The notes below the pieces were generated by a model that saw only the letters and a list, made by a program, of their open reading frames with translations, had not been told where the DNA came from and made no database searches. This document shows positions 1 through 12,824 of a DNA stretch of 64,000 nt, piece after piece. Position 1 is the stretch's first letter; every line of letters begins with the position of its first letter. The translations under genes were made by a program, and so were the position numbers. The stretch comes from Atrichornis clamosus (taxonomy: Eukaryota; Chordata; Aves; Passeriformes; Menuridae), in contig WBMZ01009479.1 of NCBI GenBank assembly GCA_013400975.1, positions 124,001 to 188,000 of the forward strand, read 5' to 3'.

Positions 1-2975
1 CCTCCATCAGTTCCCATCAGGTAAAGCTTGCTCCGTTGTCAGCACACGAGCAGCTCGTCTGTTTAATTGAACTGCAGTGAGTGTGTAAGTGGCTGTATAC
101 ACACAGACATGACACATGCACATACATAACTCTTCTGATGCTCTCTCAATATTGCCTGGATTCTTTTCTCAGTTTTTCTGTGTAAATGGATTAACGTAGA
201 TAAACTCTGGCATTTGTGCATGTGCAGTTGTGTACGGAGAGGATGTCAAGCTCGTTGCTGATTAAAAACTGCACAAATGCCCAAAAACTATCATGGAAAT
301 GGAAGTATCCAGTGGTGAGGAAGCTGTTGAAAGAAGTGGACAGTAAGTAAGAAATTGCCAGTCAAATATCCTATGTCACAATTAACAGGCAAAATGACTC
401 CTTGCAGCATGTGGGTTACAAAATGTAGATTTAAAAAGGTGTTTATTTAAACATAGTCTATGGGAGTTTAGGAAGAGAAACTACTATGTCATGCAGAGCT
501 TTGATGTTTCAAAATTTGGAAAACTTTAAAAACTTACTTTGCAAAACTGGTATTAGTAAATCAGCTCCATGTGCATACAGTAAAGATTCATTTAAATTTC
601 TTGCTCAATTAAAGATCAATCTAAACCAAGCTTTTTATTAAGATTTAAAAGATTTAGTTATTATTGCTGGTTTTAAAAAGGAGTGAAGCTTTCATTGAAT
701 GTTTTACTTGCCATTTCTTCCTTTGGCTTGTCAACAAATACTGGACAATTTGGTTTTTTTCCATATCTGTATTTCTATGAATTATAGGCACATAAAAAGA
801 CAGAATCCATAAATCATCATGGATTGTAATATTGTAATTCTGGAATTTCTGGTCTGCTGGAATAGGATGTGTTAGAAATCACCAGCACCAAACGGGTCAG
901 GGAGCCTTTGGGTGTTTCTGTCATAATGCACATATAAAAAACATTGGTAGCACTCCTAAATTTTGATGTTTCTTGGAATGTGACCTGGAAAGGTGCAGGA
1001 CCATGTTAAGCAGATCACTCTGATACTCTGTGAGGGAGACACAAACATTTAATAACAGAAAGTTTTTGAATTTTATGAAGAGAAAGCAACTGAACAATTA
1101 AGGAAAGAAAACACACAGGAATGGGACAACATTTTGGAAAAGACAGGTATTCCTACAGCATCCTACTGATCTGTACTTGGAGGGGCCTCCCTCGATGTCA
1201 GCTCTGCAGTAAACTGCTCTGAGTGGTACCTTACATCTTGAATGTGTCCTTGTGAGGAACATTCTTTCTCCTTCACCTCAACTCAGAGTCCTTGTGCTCC
1301 TTGGTCTCAGCTGGAAAATGTCATCTGTAGCATCCACTCTTTAGCAATTCCTTTTTTTTTCAGAAGCATTTCTTTCATTTCACTGAATATCCATTTTTTC
1401 ACTCTAATTTCTGGATAGGAAAGGCTTTCCTTCAAATTGCACAACAAATGCAAACTAGAAAACGGCACAGTAAGGAAAGGAGAAGATCATTTTGGTGTGT
1501 TTGGTTGTTGCTCCTGCAGCAAGATTGTGTCTTAGGAAAGGTTTGGAAAAAAAACGGGAATGCCAAAAAAAAGGGGTGATGGCATCACAAGCCCCTGTTA
1601 AAGAAACAAATACTGTCTTAGATTTACACTCCAAATCAATGCCCATTTGGATCTGATTTTGTGTTTACAGAACCTGATTGAAGGGCCCCTATCCCCGCCA
1701 CAGCTAATTTCATCGGAATACAATGCTGCCTTAATGAAGCAAGGCATACAGCTAATGGTGATTTGGTTGGGCTCAGAAATGGATAATTTGTTATCAAATC
1801 CTTTAATAGTTCATGCTGAAGCTTCTGTCATTACTTGTTGCTCCTCTCAATCTTTATTATGACAAACCCTTTAAAAATGCCTAGGTAGGAAAAAGTGCCC
1901 ATTAATCCTTTCAAGGAAAGGCCGCCGGTTCCAGATTAAGTCAAGCTGGCATCTGAAACTATTCTTTTCTTTATGACACATAGTAAGTGGTGGGTAATCC
2001 ACATCTTAATCTCCTTGTTGCACAGCTTGGTTTATGGTAACTGATACTCCTGTGACTGCTGCAGGCTCCTATTGTGTTACCTTGGGCAGTCAGCTCTTCT
2101 TCCTGTTTTTTCCCCCTGGAATGTCTGATAAAGGCACCCTTGAAGTTGACCATAGTCTTTTGAGAAAGTGCTTTTCAGAGAAAATGTGATTTCTTTAAAG
2201 TTGTATCTAAGTTACTTTTGGATTTTCCCCTGAGCAAAGCCTCAGACAATATTTCTGCTCTCCTCCAACACATGAATTTCATTGCTACTTTAAAGAAAAA
2301 CTCTTTTAAATCCTCTATTCCAGTCCATAATTTTCTCTGAGCTACAATTATACTTTATGTCAGTGCATAAGTATGAGGAAGAAAATGAAGATGCTGCAAG
2401 AAGTGAAATATAACTTGACAAATGTATGAAAAATATAAGCACCAGGTATTATAACCTGGAATGGTTGTGTTTCACACAACTGTGTCTCTAAGTGATGCAA
2501 TATTTTGAACAGTTTTCCTGAGCTCGAAATTTTAAAAGTCCCCCATTCCCTGCTGAGGAAACAGACATTTGCTACAATTGTAATTTCAGAGATGAAGAAA
2601 CCAAGGCAAGGTGATGAAATAGGTCCTATCTGAACTTCAGATCCATTTGCTGTTCCTCAAGTCAGTGGAAAAACTGAAGCATTTTAACAAAAAGTTGCAA
2701 GAAGTACCCGTGTCCCTATTTTTGGTATTTTATGACACAGGGGCACTCATCTTCGTTTTTTAGAGGATGGATACCTGATGTGCTCTTCCCAGCAAATGCA
2801 AATTTTAATGAACTTTATTAAAGGGAGAGACATTACAGATAATTCTGGAAAATGCACAAGGAAAGCAATCAGAAAGATCACGGATGAGCTAAATTTCTGT
2901 CTTCATTCTACTCCACTGCCTGAACCTGGAGCTTGGCACTGATTCTTCAAACCCGTGAGGGTCATGCCAGGGGAT
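1..2975. other. Unique AT-rich non-coding sequence
   Basis: No gene is recognised here. Open frames on both strands are under about 75 codons and lack exon-like boundaries. The stretch at about 1665-1960 has the even base texture and TAAT-rich words often seen in conserved non-coding DNA and is listed as a finding. I see no repeat copy that I can name. Confidence 0.6.
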
Positions 2976-3012
2976 TGTGGAATCATGGAATAGTTTGGGT
3001 TGGAGGACACTA
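2976..3012 (-). repeat. CR1 LINE 3'-end fragment
   Basis: A short stretch reads as the reverse complement of the CR1 3' terminus, with GTGGAATCATGGAATAG followed by the TTTGGGTTGGA block that precedes the terminal octamers. The match stops after about 35 bases, so this is only the very tip of an old or heavily 5'-truncated copy. CR1 copies in birds are nearly always 5' truncated, which fits. Its shortness leaves some doubt. Confidence 0.55.
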
Positions 3013-3980
3013 CAGCAGAGGAATGTTCTCTGCATTTTGAACTATGAAATATTACAGTGAACTTTGTAAGAACTTCCTGACTCCAGAGTACAATCATTTC
3101 TGAAAATTTCTATGGAAGTACAAAAACTCGACAATTTGATTAGGATACCCAAATTTTCAAAAATATTATTTTTCATGTAGAGTCGATCTGGATGAAACAA
3201 AATGTTTTACCTCAGAGTTAAACAAAAATGCATTCTTCCATCTGGCTGAATAGAGTGGGGCAGGAGTTTGTGTTTAAATACCTGCTGAACAGAGATAAAA
3301 GTATTTATGTAACTAAAATTAGGCATTTCAAAAACCCTTCTGAACTGAGGCTTCTGAAAGAATCCTCTTAATCTTAAATTGCCAGCCCAAAGGAAAAATA
3401 AAAGCGACATACTGTGCATCAGATTTTGGAGCTTATAAAGGTTTTTTATAAAAACTCAACGTCTTGATTTGTGTTCAGCTACTTCAAAGTTCACATATTT
3501 CTTATTTGAACTTTGCTAGGTGCAGTAATTTTATTCTCGCTCAGGCTGGATTGGTTCTGCTTATTCAGATCTCATTAATTACAGGAAGCTGGACTCATGC
3601 TCACATATCCCATTCACCCATCCTGCCCTCAGGCCAGTCAATTTATCTGGCATTTAATGAGGAGTTTTAGATTTTGCAAGTTATCAGAAGTGGGCTCTGA
3701 AAGTGTTAGCTCGTGAATTCTAAATAAATGGTCTTCTCTGGGACTTGTTTCAAAACAGACGACACAGCAGCTCCTCAACCTGTGTTAAATGTGTCTAAAA
3801 TGCTCTGCAGGGTCACACCAAAGGTGCTCTTCTTTTGTACTTTGAGAATGTTGCCACTATCAGCTTTAACATTTTTCATTTTTGTGAGAACTCCATATAT
3901 ACTTTGATATTTTGTGCATTTAACGACCCAGTTTTTGGGTAATTTGATTTATCAGTGTTTTGTATCCCCACCCCGCCAGC
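3013..3980. other. Unique non-coding sequence
   Basis: AT-rich sequence between a CR1 tip and an LTR-like block. It has no recognised gene, RNA or repeat. Small open frames at about 3207-3419 and 3464-3670 look like chance frames. Confidence 0.6.
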
Positions 3981-3983
3981 TGA

Positions 3984-4640
3984 AGGGGGTTTCATTGAAC
4001 TGTCGCTGTTGAACCACTGGCAGAGCGAAAGAACCAGACGAGTTCGGGTGAGGCAGAAAATCTGAATTTATTATTTAATTCTAAAACTTATATAGACTTT
4101 CCAAAGGTCGTCCGGATTGGGTCAATTCATAACCTCCCCCTAGGCCGATAGGCCAGGTAGAATGTCCATCTTTCCAGAGACAGTTTTCAATAACATCCAA
4201 GCTTTTATCTCTATTTACAAAACATAGAAGGAAGAAGAGAAAAGTTCCCGTGGGAAAGGTCTGTGTTACCACAATTGAACAGCATTTCCAGCAATAACTT
4301 GGTGCTGCTGTCCATACTGGGTATTTTGTATCCATCAGGATTAGCCCAGGTCCAGAGCTAAATACAGGCCACAACAACCTCAAACACACATCAAAATCTC
4401 TTTGAGGGGTATATGACTTGTCTATGAGGCATATTAGCACCAGAGCACGCTCTTTGATATAGAATTAATTTCAGTATTAAGCGCCAGCCTTTGGCTGGAT
4501 CCCTGCAGTGGTTGGCTCCATGTCTTCCCAGGAACCTGCCTCTGGAGAGACACCTGTGGAAAGAGGCCTGGGATATAGAGGCAACCACATTTTGCACTGT
4601 GAATCCCTCTCTCATTATTAACAGCCACTTATTCTCTTAG
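3984..4640 (-). mobile_element. Putative endogenous retrovirus LTR (solo or partial)
   Basis: Read on the minus strand, this block has the order of elements expected of an LTR. A roughly 500-base U3-like segment leads to a TATA box (TATATAAG near 4092-4085). An AATAAA-type polyadenylation signal follows about 20 bases later (near 4070), and then a U5-like tail runs to about 3984 with ACCC and CTCT-rich words. The U3 part contains a minus-strand open frame at 4440-4081 of 119 codons that starts at GTG, not ATG; I do not recognise the product and treat it as chance. No matching second LTR or clear target-site duplication was found, so the boundaries are approximate. The class within avian endogenous retroviruses is not assigned. 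A cellular promoter with a TATA box and poly-A signal by chance is the alternative. Confidence 0.5.
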
Positions 4641-7600
4641 TTCAGACAAGTTCCTGTGTCCAGACACTTTTCTCAGGTCCCTGGGGAAGGTGTGGGGTGC
4701 TCACCCTCCATCCCACGGTGTTCTCCTCCAGACACAAGCGCAAAACATCTCTTCTTCTGGGCAAGGGAGAGATTTGTATCCTTCCCTCCATCCTCTGTTG
4801 AAGAGATTTAACCTGAGGGGAGGTAGAATGAATGCCTTTAATTCTTCACACACCTTCCAGGGAAATGGTACCACTTTTTTTCCCTAGCAAAACCAATAAA
4901 AACCAGGATGAATGTTGCAATACTTTTTAAAAAGTGCTAATGTGAGCCTGAATACTCTGCTGTGTGCACATGGCCACACACTGTGGAAACAACAGTACTT
5001 TGCCCAGTTCAGTCCAGCTTTTCACATGATGCTGTAACTGAGCAGTTTGGCAGACATCAATAATTTCCTGTTGTTATACAAGATTAGTTCTGTTAAAGAA
5101 GCCCCTCTGGACCAAAATCAAGCCTGAACCCCTGTTGCAAAGCATCCTGTACGATCCCAGGGTAAAAGACTTCTTTTCAGTGCTGGCAAATATGTGCGTA
5201 GAGATGTGTTTTATTTTTGTTCTGGAAGAAGAGCCGGTTTCAGCTCAGCTCTGTGCCCAGAAGAAGATTGCCATCTATAGATAACTGTCCCCAACTGCAC
5301 GTCCCTGTGTCAGCTGGGGAGGGCTGGGCTGGCATGTCAGAGTGAGGGGGAGACCCTGCTGGGCTGGGGTGGCAGTGGAAACACAGCTTTGAGTCAATAC
5401 CTGCTAATTCACAGTGCAAAAGTGGCAGCTTAAAGGTGGAAATGACTGAAATTCTTTCTCACTGTGCTAGTTATGCAAAACCATTGACAATAACTGTTGC
5501 CACTCCAGGAACATTTCAAGTAACCCGCAAACACCCTCTGATATTTCCATTTATTTGTGTTCCCTTCTTGTCTAGACAATGTGAAAAAATAAAAAAAACC
5601 CAAACAAACAAATAAATCCGTGGCACTTCTCAGCCTTGTCTAGTTTAGAGTGCAAAAGCCTGAACATTTAGGATATCACTGGGTCCAAGATAGTATACAG
5701 GTGTAATCCTCAGGCAGAAATAACAATAGGACAAAGACATAGCTTGTTCCATGCACGCAAGGAAAAGAAATGTAGTTAAATCTACACAGAAATGTTGAGC
5801 ATCTGTACACACACATACACACAGACAGAAAAGATCATTTGCCATTTTGAAAAAACGTTATGGCTTAAAATCAGTATTTGCTTGACCTTTTGCTTGAAGA
5901 AAGTGGAAATATTTTCTGCAAGTATTGAGAAGTAAAAGATTTTCCCTGAGACACCGAGTTCTAGAAAAGCTGGCTGGGAGTGGCAAGAACAGCTTGAACT
6001 ATTACAAAAAAAAAAAAAATTAAATAAAAGCACATTTTTAATGTAATATATTTTGAATAAGCCAGTGTTAAGAAATTACTGACTTTAAGATTCAGCCAGT
6101 TAGAACTTTTCAGAAAAACTCCCTTTGCCTGCTGGCTATATCTGGAAAATTTCAGAATAAACTATTCCAAACTAACATTAGTGTAACCCAAGGCTGGTCA
6201 TTTCAATGGGACATGAAGAAACCTTGTGTATGAAGAGAGGATCCCATACAGCTAGCAGTAAAAACTATTTCTGAAAGAGCATTTAAACAGGAGAGTTTTA
6301 GTTTTAAACGTGCTTGTTGCAAGAATCAAGTATCCTTTTACTCGCCTTTGATATGCAGCCATACAGCAGCAATATGTGAAATTTGTGAAATGGTCCAACC
6401 TGAATACAAATCAAATTACTTTGGTCTTGTCAATCTACCAAATCTTTCATCTTTTCCCTGGTCGCCTTTTCTTGCTACATTTCCTTTATCTCTGCTTGCA
6501 GTTTTAAGAAGTGAATGGCAAAGAGTCATCTCCAGTTCATCTGAAGATAAAACCCATTAAGCTGTTGTATTCACATTTAATTAATGTTTTCCAACTCTCA
6601 TTTCCTATTTGCCTCCTGAAAATCTTGCCTAAAGTGCTATATGCCAAATAAAATAACTCAGGTAAGGGATATCTGATCCAAATGTTTCACAGGAGATGAC
6701 TGGATAAGATAACTCTAAGGAGTTGATCATTTTTATTATTTGTGGACAGCCTTTCTTACCGAGTTCATTCGCTGCAGACAGCCTCTTATCCCTCAGGGAT
6801 GAATGCTGCAAACTGAGCCTTTCCTTTTATTTTTCAAGCGTTACCCAGCACTGATACAATTGCACTTTCATCTTTATTAATTCAGAGGGTGGGCAGCTAC
6901 CCCGATAAATCGGGTGCTAAAATGAAGTGAAAAGCACCTATTTCTGCAGATCAGGGAGCACTTCCTAAGGCTTTGCAAACATCAATCCAAGCAAGACACA
7001 CGACATCAGCTCCCAGGCTGGGAAAGAGGGGGATTTTCATTTTACAAGCAGGTGAGACTTGTCCTGGAACTGGCCAGGAACAAGGGGCTGGGGTTGTGTC
7101 CCCGGAGCCGGAGCTCCCCACGCTCCCAGCCACCAGTGCCAGCCGCTCCCTGGAGCTCGGGGGTGGAATCTTCTTTCTGTCAAGCAGAGCAGGGAATATT
7201 TGTGTAATTACTGGCTGTGTTTGCTGCCCTGCTGCTGCTGGCACAGGGACAAGGGAGAGCATTGAAGCAGCCGGGCAAGGTGGTGTCCGGAGGAGGGAGG
7301 GGAAGAGGCACTGGGGATGGAGAGCTGGGATTAAAAGCCAGAGCAGTGGGAAGGGGGGCAGACAGCAGCCAGCAGTGGCAATCTCAGTCTGTGATCTAGG
7401 TATGACCCAGATGAAAGAAAAATAACAGGTCTGAGTTTTATATGGGGATATTTGTCACAGTGCTGCTCAAGCCCAGTGGTTTTTTTGATTGTGTGTTCAC
7501 AGCAGGGCCCTCGCTGGAACCTCTGGAGTCAAGGACAGGCAGGAACCAGGGAGAAAATACAAAATGCTGCTGGCAACAGCAAGGAGAGTAGTGCAGGATG

Positions 7601-9907
7601 GGCAGATGACTCATGAAAATAACATAAGGACAAAATATATATATATACACATATCTATGCATGCACACACACAAAGGGAGCATGCCTGCAATGCTGAATA
7701 TTTATTTTGTTAGCTCTCACTGCCACAGTTGCCAACTATTTTCCCTGTTTTATTGCTGTATTTGAGCCAGTCACACAGAATTAGAACATTGCTAGGAAAT
7801 AGTCTGAAATCCCCCCACTATAAAATAACCCTTCAATCATCTCAGGCTCCTTCACTTCAGATTTAGGAATCTTAATTCTTTTGCAAGGAGCAAATCAAAA
7901 TATTTGAAAATACTTGGTATAATTAGGAACCTGCAGGATTTTTCGTCACTCTCAAATACTTTTCCCCAGTGATCACTGCTGTTTATACTCTTTATAACAC
8001 ATAATAGATTTTAATGTGAATTCTTGATACAGAGATTTTTCCACAGCATTAACTTTATCACTTAACCTCTGTGCAGTAGAATCACATTGTGTTACCATTT
8101 GTACACATTTTATTCAAACTCCTTCATTAAGCAAGAAACACTAGGCCCTTAAAACCCATCTAAACACTGCCTAAATTATCTGGTCTTTAGTTTAATATTG
8201 CTTTTTTATTGTAATACCAAAAAAAAAAAAAATTAACAAGCTTCTGGATCAACAAAATGCTTCTCAGGACACAGGATTTTGACGTAGGGGGTAAATGTAC
8301 ACACTCTATGGCAGTGCTTTTTTCACCCTGTAGAGAGGATCATCCCAGACAAAGCTGTGTTTTTTGACCTTGCAGAACTGACAGCTTGATTTAATAGTCA
8401 TTAGAGAAAAATATCTCCAACTTTCTTCTGACTTTTGCAATTAAATATTCATTTCTTGGTGGATTTGCCCTGTTACATTGCAGCACGGCTTCCGCAGGCT
8501 AAGCTGAACTAATTGAAGTGATGTGTGTGAAATCCCATGAAAACCAGCGTTAGGGCCTGATCTAACAAGTGGAAATTTTGCTGCTGAGGTGTTCCTTAGC
8601 CCCAGTACTCACCCAAGGAAGTATTATCCCTCTCTTGGAGACACAGACCACTCTGTTGTCATCAAAGTCCTGTTTGGCAAAGGGATGGAACAACTTTTAG
8701 CTGCTCACTGGAGCTGGTTGCACCTCAATTAGATTCTGTGCAGCTAATTAAGCATGATGGGTCCTCTGTCCCAATTATAGCAGCGAGGTGTCCATCACAC
8801 TGCTGGGTGAGTGTTGGTTCATGGCCCTTCCATGCATCCCCTGGCTGTACATGACCTCCAGCTCCATCCCTGCCTTTCCTTGGGTCTCCTGCTTCCCCAG
8901 AAGGCCGGGAATCGAGGCAGTGTTCGCACGGCACGGGCGTGCACCAGAATTCCTGCCTCCTGTCGGGCAACAAATTCCTGTCAGGTCTTTGGAATAAACA
9001 GGGAATTATTGAGAGTTCCACGCGGTGCTGCGAGGTCATTGCAGACGAAGGGATCAGTCAGGATTTCATAAAGTATTTATTTAGCTGACAAAGGAATTCC
9101 CATCCTCCCTTTCATGTACGTTTGAGCTGATGCTAAGTTTCCGAGACAAGGCTCCGATTGTGGCTGTCACCAAACAATGACATATTTCTTTTCTTCTCTT
9201 AAATTCTCTGTATCATTCTATATAAGAGGGCAATTTGTCTGTCATGCAGCTAAAACAGGGCCCACTCACTGCCCTCATTAAACTGACAGCACAGTTATTA
9301 GCAGTAAACGAAGCCAACAGGCAATGAATTTAGCCACTGTTTTATGGCGAGCACCAGTGAGATTTTTTCAGTAATTAATTTGATAAATATATTAATTATG
9401 AATTGAGTTGACAGTACAATCAGATTGTCAGCCTTCCAGACAGGCTCTTGTGATAAGTAGCTTTGTGATGAAGTGGTCGGATTTCAGTACCTGTCATCCT
9501 CCGGTGTCAGTCTCTTATCACTGTCCCGGCCATTCACTCTGTAATTTCCTGTGTGTTGTAATTAAATGGTGGCTTTCTGATTGGAAGTGACTCCTCAAAC
9601 TTAATCTCTCATTCTCTCAGAATATATTGTTTAAAAAAAAAAAAAAGAAGACTCTTTGTTTCAGGGGCTTTTAATGTTAAGAAAGGAGTTTTTTATTTCA
9701 CGTTTGGTTATTGCCCCAGTGGGTGTTTGGGAATGGTTGTGTTGCCTTTGCTCCTGGCATCAGACGGGTGAAGTGTCTGTGCTCTGGAGAAGGAGAGGAA
9801 ACAATGGGGAAATGTTGGACCTGTTCTCCCTCTCATGCATCCCCAAGCAGGGAGCAGCCCAGCACAGTCTGGAGGACTTTGGGAAGGGTCACTGCTGGTA
9901 TCTCTTG
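4641..9907. other. Unique non-coding sequence with small low-complexity tracts
   Basis: No gene recognised. A GC-richer patch at about 6970-7430 is open in more than one plus-strand frame for 60-150 codons, but there is no clear codon pattern, start or splice context. An AT/CA low-complexity run lies at 7635-7675 and poly-A runs near 6005-6019 and 8219-8232. The stretch at about 9270-9570 contains several TAATTA-type homeodomain words and looks like a candidate conserved non-coding element. Confidence 0.55.
7635..7675. repeat. AT then CA simple repeat
   Basis: An alternating AT run of about 13 bases (7635-7647) is followed by CACATAT and then a short ACACAC run near 7663-7673. It is a compound microsatellite with interruptions, so it is probably old and not strongly variable. 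Confidence 0.8.
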
Positions 9908-10066
9908 CCAGCTTTTTTTTTTTTTTTCCTTTAACAAATGATTTGAGAACAGTGCGGGTGGTCTTTTGCCCTAAAAGAATAACATCANCCAGCTTTTTTT
10001 TTTTTTTTCCTTTAAGAAATTAATTAGGAACAGTGCCGGAGGTCATTTGGCTCAGGAGATACATGT
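9908..10066. repeat. Duplicated poly-T module with an N at the junction
   Basis: Two copies of a segment of about 80 bases lie side by side, at 9908-9987 and 9989-10066. Each begins CCAGC, then has 15 T, then CCTTTAA, and later a shared word (GAACAGTGCG in the first copy, GAACAGTGCC in the second) followed by a GTC-containing word. The copies differ at roughly one base in five in the alignable part. The single undetermined base of the window (position 9988) falls exactly between them. It may be a real old tandem duplication or an assembly join of two poorly resolved versions. Confidence 0.75.
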
Positions 10067-10517
10067 CAAGATAAGATATTTCAAAAATACCTCCTTAATA
10101 ATTTAATATCAGGTTGGAATTTGGAAGCATGATAGAGAATTGTTTAGAAATACAAATTTAAGCAAGTTAGGAAGAACTCATTGCAAAAGAAAAGCAGCAT
10201 CTATCAAGATGTTATGAGTTCTTCTGTTGCTGTTTAAACCTGTCAGAAAAAAACAAACCTGGGGAGGTTATTTACCAAAAGCAGCAGCTTACTCTCTTCT
10301 TCCAGTTGCCTCATGTTGGAGACCAGGGAATTGGGGACTGCAGCTCATCCCCAGGGCTTGGGCCTAATGGAATCTTGTTTTTAACCTTGAGCAACTCAGG
10401 AAGACCCAATCCAGCAAAAACTCCAGTGTGTGCTTAATTTTAAGCACATGGACACAAATTGCCCCATAGGAATCTCACCATGCATGTGTTTAATTCTAAT
10501 TTTGTACCTTACCCTGG
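10067..10517. other. Unique non-coding sequence
   Basis: Short unique stretch between the duplicated poly-T module and a long CR1 copy. No gene or repeat is recognised. Confidence 0.6.
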
Positions 10518-11140
10518 GCTGTAGCCAGAGCAGTGGGACCAGCAGCTTGAGGGAGGTGATTCTCCCCCTCTGCTCTGCTCTGCTCTGGTGAAATCCCTCC
10601 TGCAGTGCTGTGTCCAGCTCTTGGCTTCCAACTTCAGAAGGATGTGGAGCTGTTGGAGCAAGTCCAGAGGAGACCATGAAGATGCTCCAAGTGCTTGAGC
10701 TCCTCTGCTCTGGGACAGGCTGGGAGAGCTGAGGGTGTTCAGCTGGAGAAGAGAAGGCTTCAGGGAAATCTTAGAGTCCCTTCCAGTGCCTAAAGAGGCT
10801 CCAAAAGAGTTGGAGAGGGACTTGGGACAAGGGTCTGAAGAGACAAGACAAGGGGGAATGGCTTCACACTGACAGGGAATTAGATATAGATAGATTAGAG
10901 AGTTAAATAAGAGAGGTAGATGGGATATTGGGAAGAAATTCTTCCCTGTGAGGGTGGGGAGGCCCTGGCACAGGGTGCCCAGAGAAGCTGTGGCTGTCCA
11001 GCCCTGGAAGTGTCCCAGGCCAGGTTGGACGGGGCTTGGAGCACCCTGGGATAGTGGGAGGTGCCCCTGCCCATGGCAGAGGGTGGGGCTGGATGGGCTT
11101 TAAGGTCCTTTCCAACCCAAACCATTCTGTGATTCTATGA
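10518..11140 (+). repeat. CR1 LINE, long 3'-terminal copy
   Basis: About 620 bases match the downstream part of CR1 in the sense direction. In order, they show the segment ending GGGAGGTGATTCTCC, the GTCCAGAGGAG block, the GACAAGGGGGAATGGCTTC block, the CCCTGTGAGGGTGGGGAGG block, the CCTGGCACAGGGTGCCCAGA block, and the terminal TTCCAACCCAAACCATTC ending in ATTCTGTGATTCTATGA. The last words are the octamer-type tail that CR1 uses instead of poly-A. A short GATA-rich insertion (about 10882-10910) interrupts the copy. It is 5' truncated and has no intact reverse transcriptase frame. Confidence 0.93.
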
Positions 11141-12800
11141 TTTTTGTATGCATGTGCTTTAATTTTAAGCAGTGGTAATTCCATGGGAAACTCGTGTCGA
11201 TGTGCATGTGCTGTCCAGCTGTCCAGGAGTCACATTCCTGACCCAAACCAGAGCACCGTTTTTATCAATATCCTGTTTTTCACACGGCATCACCAGTATC
11301 TGCAAATCACCAATGAACTGTGTGCTGGTCTCTGCTGGAGATGTCACTGCTTGCCCCAGCTCTGCCACCAACATGCTGCACCCTTGGATTTCCAGGTCTC
11401 CCTGAGCATTGCTCCTCGAGTAAGCTCAAATCCTTTGCTAATATTGGACTCAGAGACTCGAGACTGTGTTATAAAATCACAGGTAAATCAGAGCCACATT
11501 CTGGCAGTCAAAGTGAAGCCCAAAAAAAGGTCATCCAGAGATGAAACAAGGACCTACTGCCAGGATTTGCATTCTGTCCTACAGCCCGAAGCCCAGCAAT
11601 GAAGCATTCAGAACAGTCTTTTTGAACTTCTCAACAGGGACAGTCTTTATGGATTATTTAAACATAAAAATATACAGCTTTCTGCAAAAGAACCATTTTA
11701 GCCTTTGGGGACTCATAGGAGCTGTGGTGTTGTAGGAAGATCTATAATTGAGCATGCTAATACTGCTATGCTGTTGTTTGAGAGAAATTTTACCAAGCAT
11801 GGGCCTATAATGCAAATTATGCCTTAAAAGGATCCATTTAGAGATTCTGTTCTATCATTTTACTGATTTGTAGATGCATCCAAGCTACAGTCCAAAGCAA
11901 GCCTCTACTCCATACCGGTGAAGAGATTACTGTTCACTTTTAAAGGCGCTTTAAATTTTGCCAAGCATTTTATTTTAGTCAATTCCCATAATCACGTGAA
12001 AAACATATTTTAAGCAAACTAGTTCCTTTTTACACCATCTCTTCTTAAATCTGATAACCCTAAATGAGATTATTGCTTACTAAAACCACAAAAATATCTT
12101 AGTTAATGCTGATTAAAGTGGCTTTAATTGTCTTTTAGAATCAGTACGTATCTATACTCTGTTGCTTTGAGTAACACAAGTAATGTCTTTGCCTGCATAC
12201 AAATCTTCCATAATGGAATTGCAATTTTCCAGTAAGCTTGGATTTTCCTTGTGACTGACTGTGTTTGGAGCTTGTGGCCAATGCTCTTGATTTCTCACAC
12301 AGCATAAGGCTGTATATTCAATAAACAATTTATGTAATGATTCAAAAATGGTAAGGAAAAAAAATAATGGCATCTGACACACCTGTAAGGGTGATTAGGT
12401 GTCTCTCTCAGCAGGCTGAATAATTTTCTTCTAACAGCTTTTTCCGTGTATTAAATAATGGCAGGTTGTGACACATTCTTACTTCCTTACTTTTGGGGCT
12501 GTCACTGATACAAGTTATTCCAGAGGCAATTTCACCCCAATAGCTGGATTCAGGGGTTTTTTTTATTTATGGTATGTTTTTTTTCTCCTAAACATAAGCT
12601 TTAACTGCAGAGCAAGATTTGCTTTCTGGTAAATGAAAAAGTGACTTATTCTAGGATAAGACTAGGGCTTGCCCATGAGGAAATACATCTCTATCATGCC
12701 TGAAAAATTCCAAACCAAACTGATTATGTGTCACTTGATAAAGTGCTGGCGAAGAATTATAGGTGTATTCCTGTTCCCACTAAAGCCAACCTGGGCTCTG

Positions 12801-12824
12801 CAGCAGCAGCAGCAGCAGCAGCAG
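12801..12824 (+). repeat. (CAG)8 trinucleotide repeat
   Basis: Eight uninterrupted CAG units. They fall in a plus-strand open frame (12669-12962) where they would encode eight glutamines, but that frame shows no other sign of being a gene. Uninterrupted trinucleotide runs of this length are often polymorphic. Confidence 0.95.

Noticed and set aside
4081..4440. 119-codon minus-strand frame inside the LTR-like block
   Set aside because: It starts at GTG, ends at the TATA region and shows no retroviral or cellular motif that I recognise.
6973..7425. 150-codon plus-strand open frame with overlapping frames
   Set aside because: Several frames are open at once in a GC-rich patch, which indicates low stop density and not coding. 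No family features are seen.
9835..10023. 62-codon frame with an unknown residue
   Set aside because: It spans the duplicated poly-T module and the N, so the frame is an artefact of low-complexity sequence.
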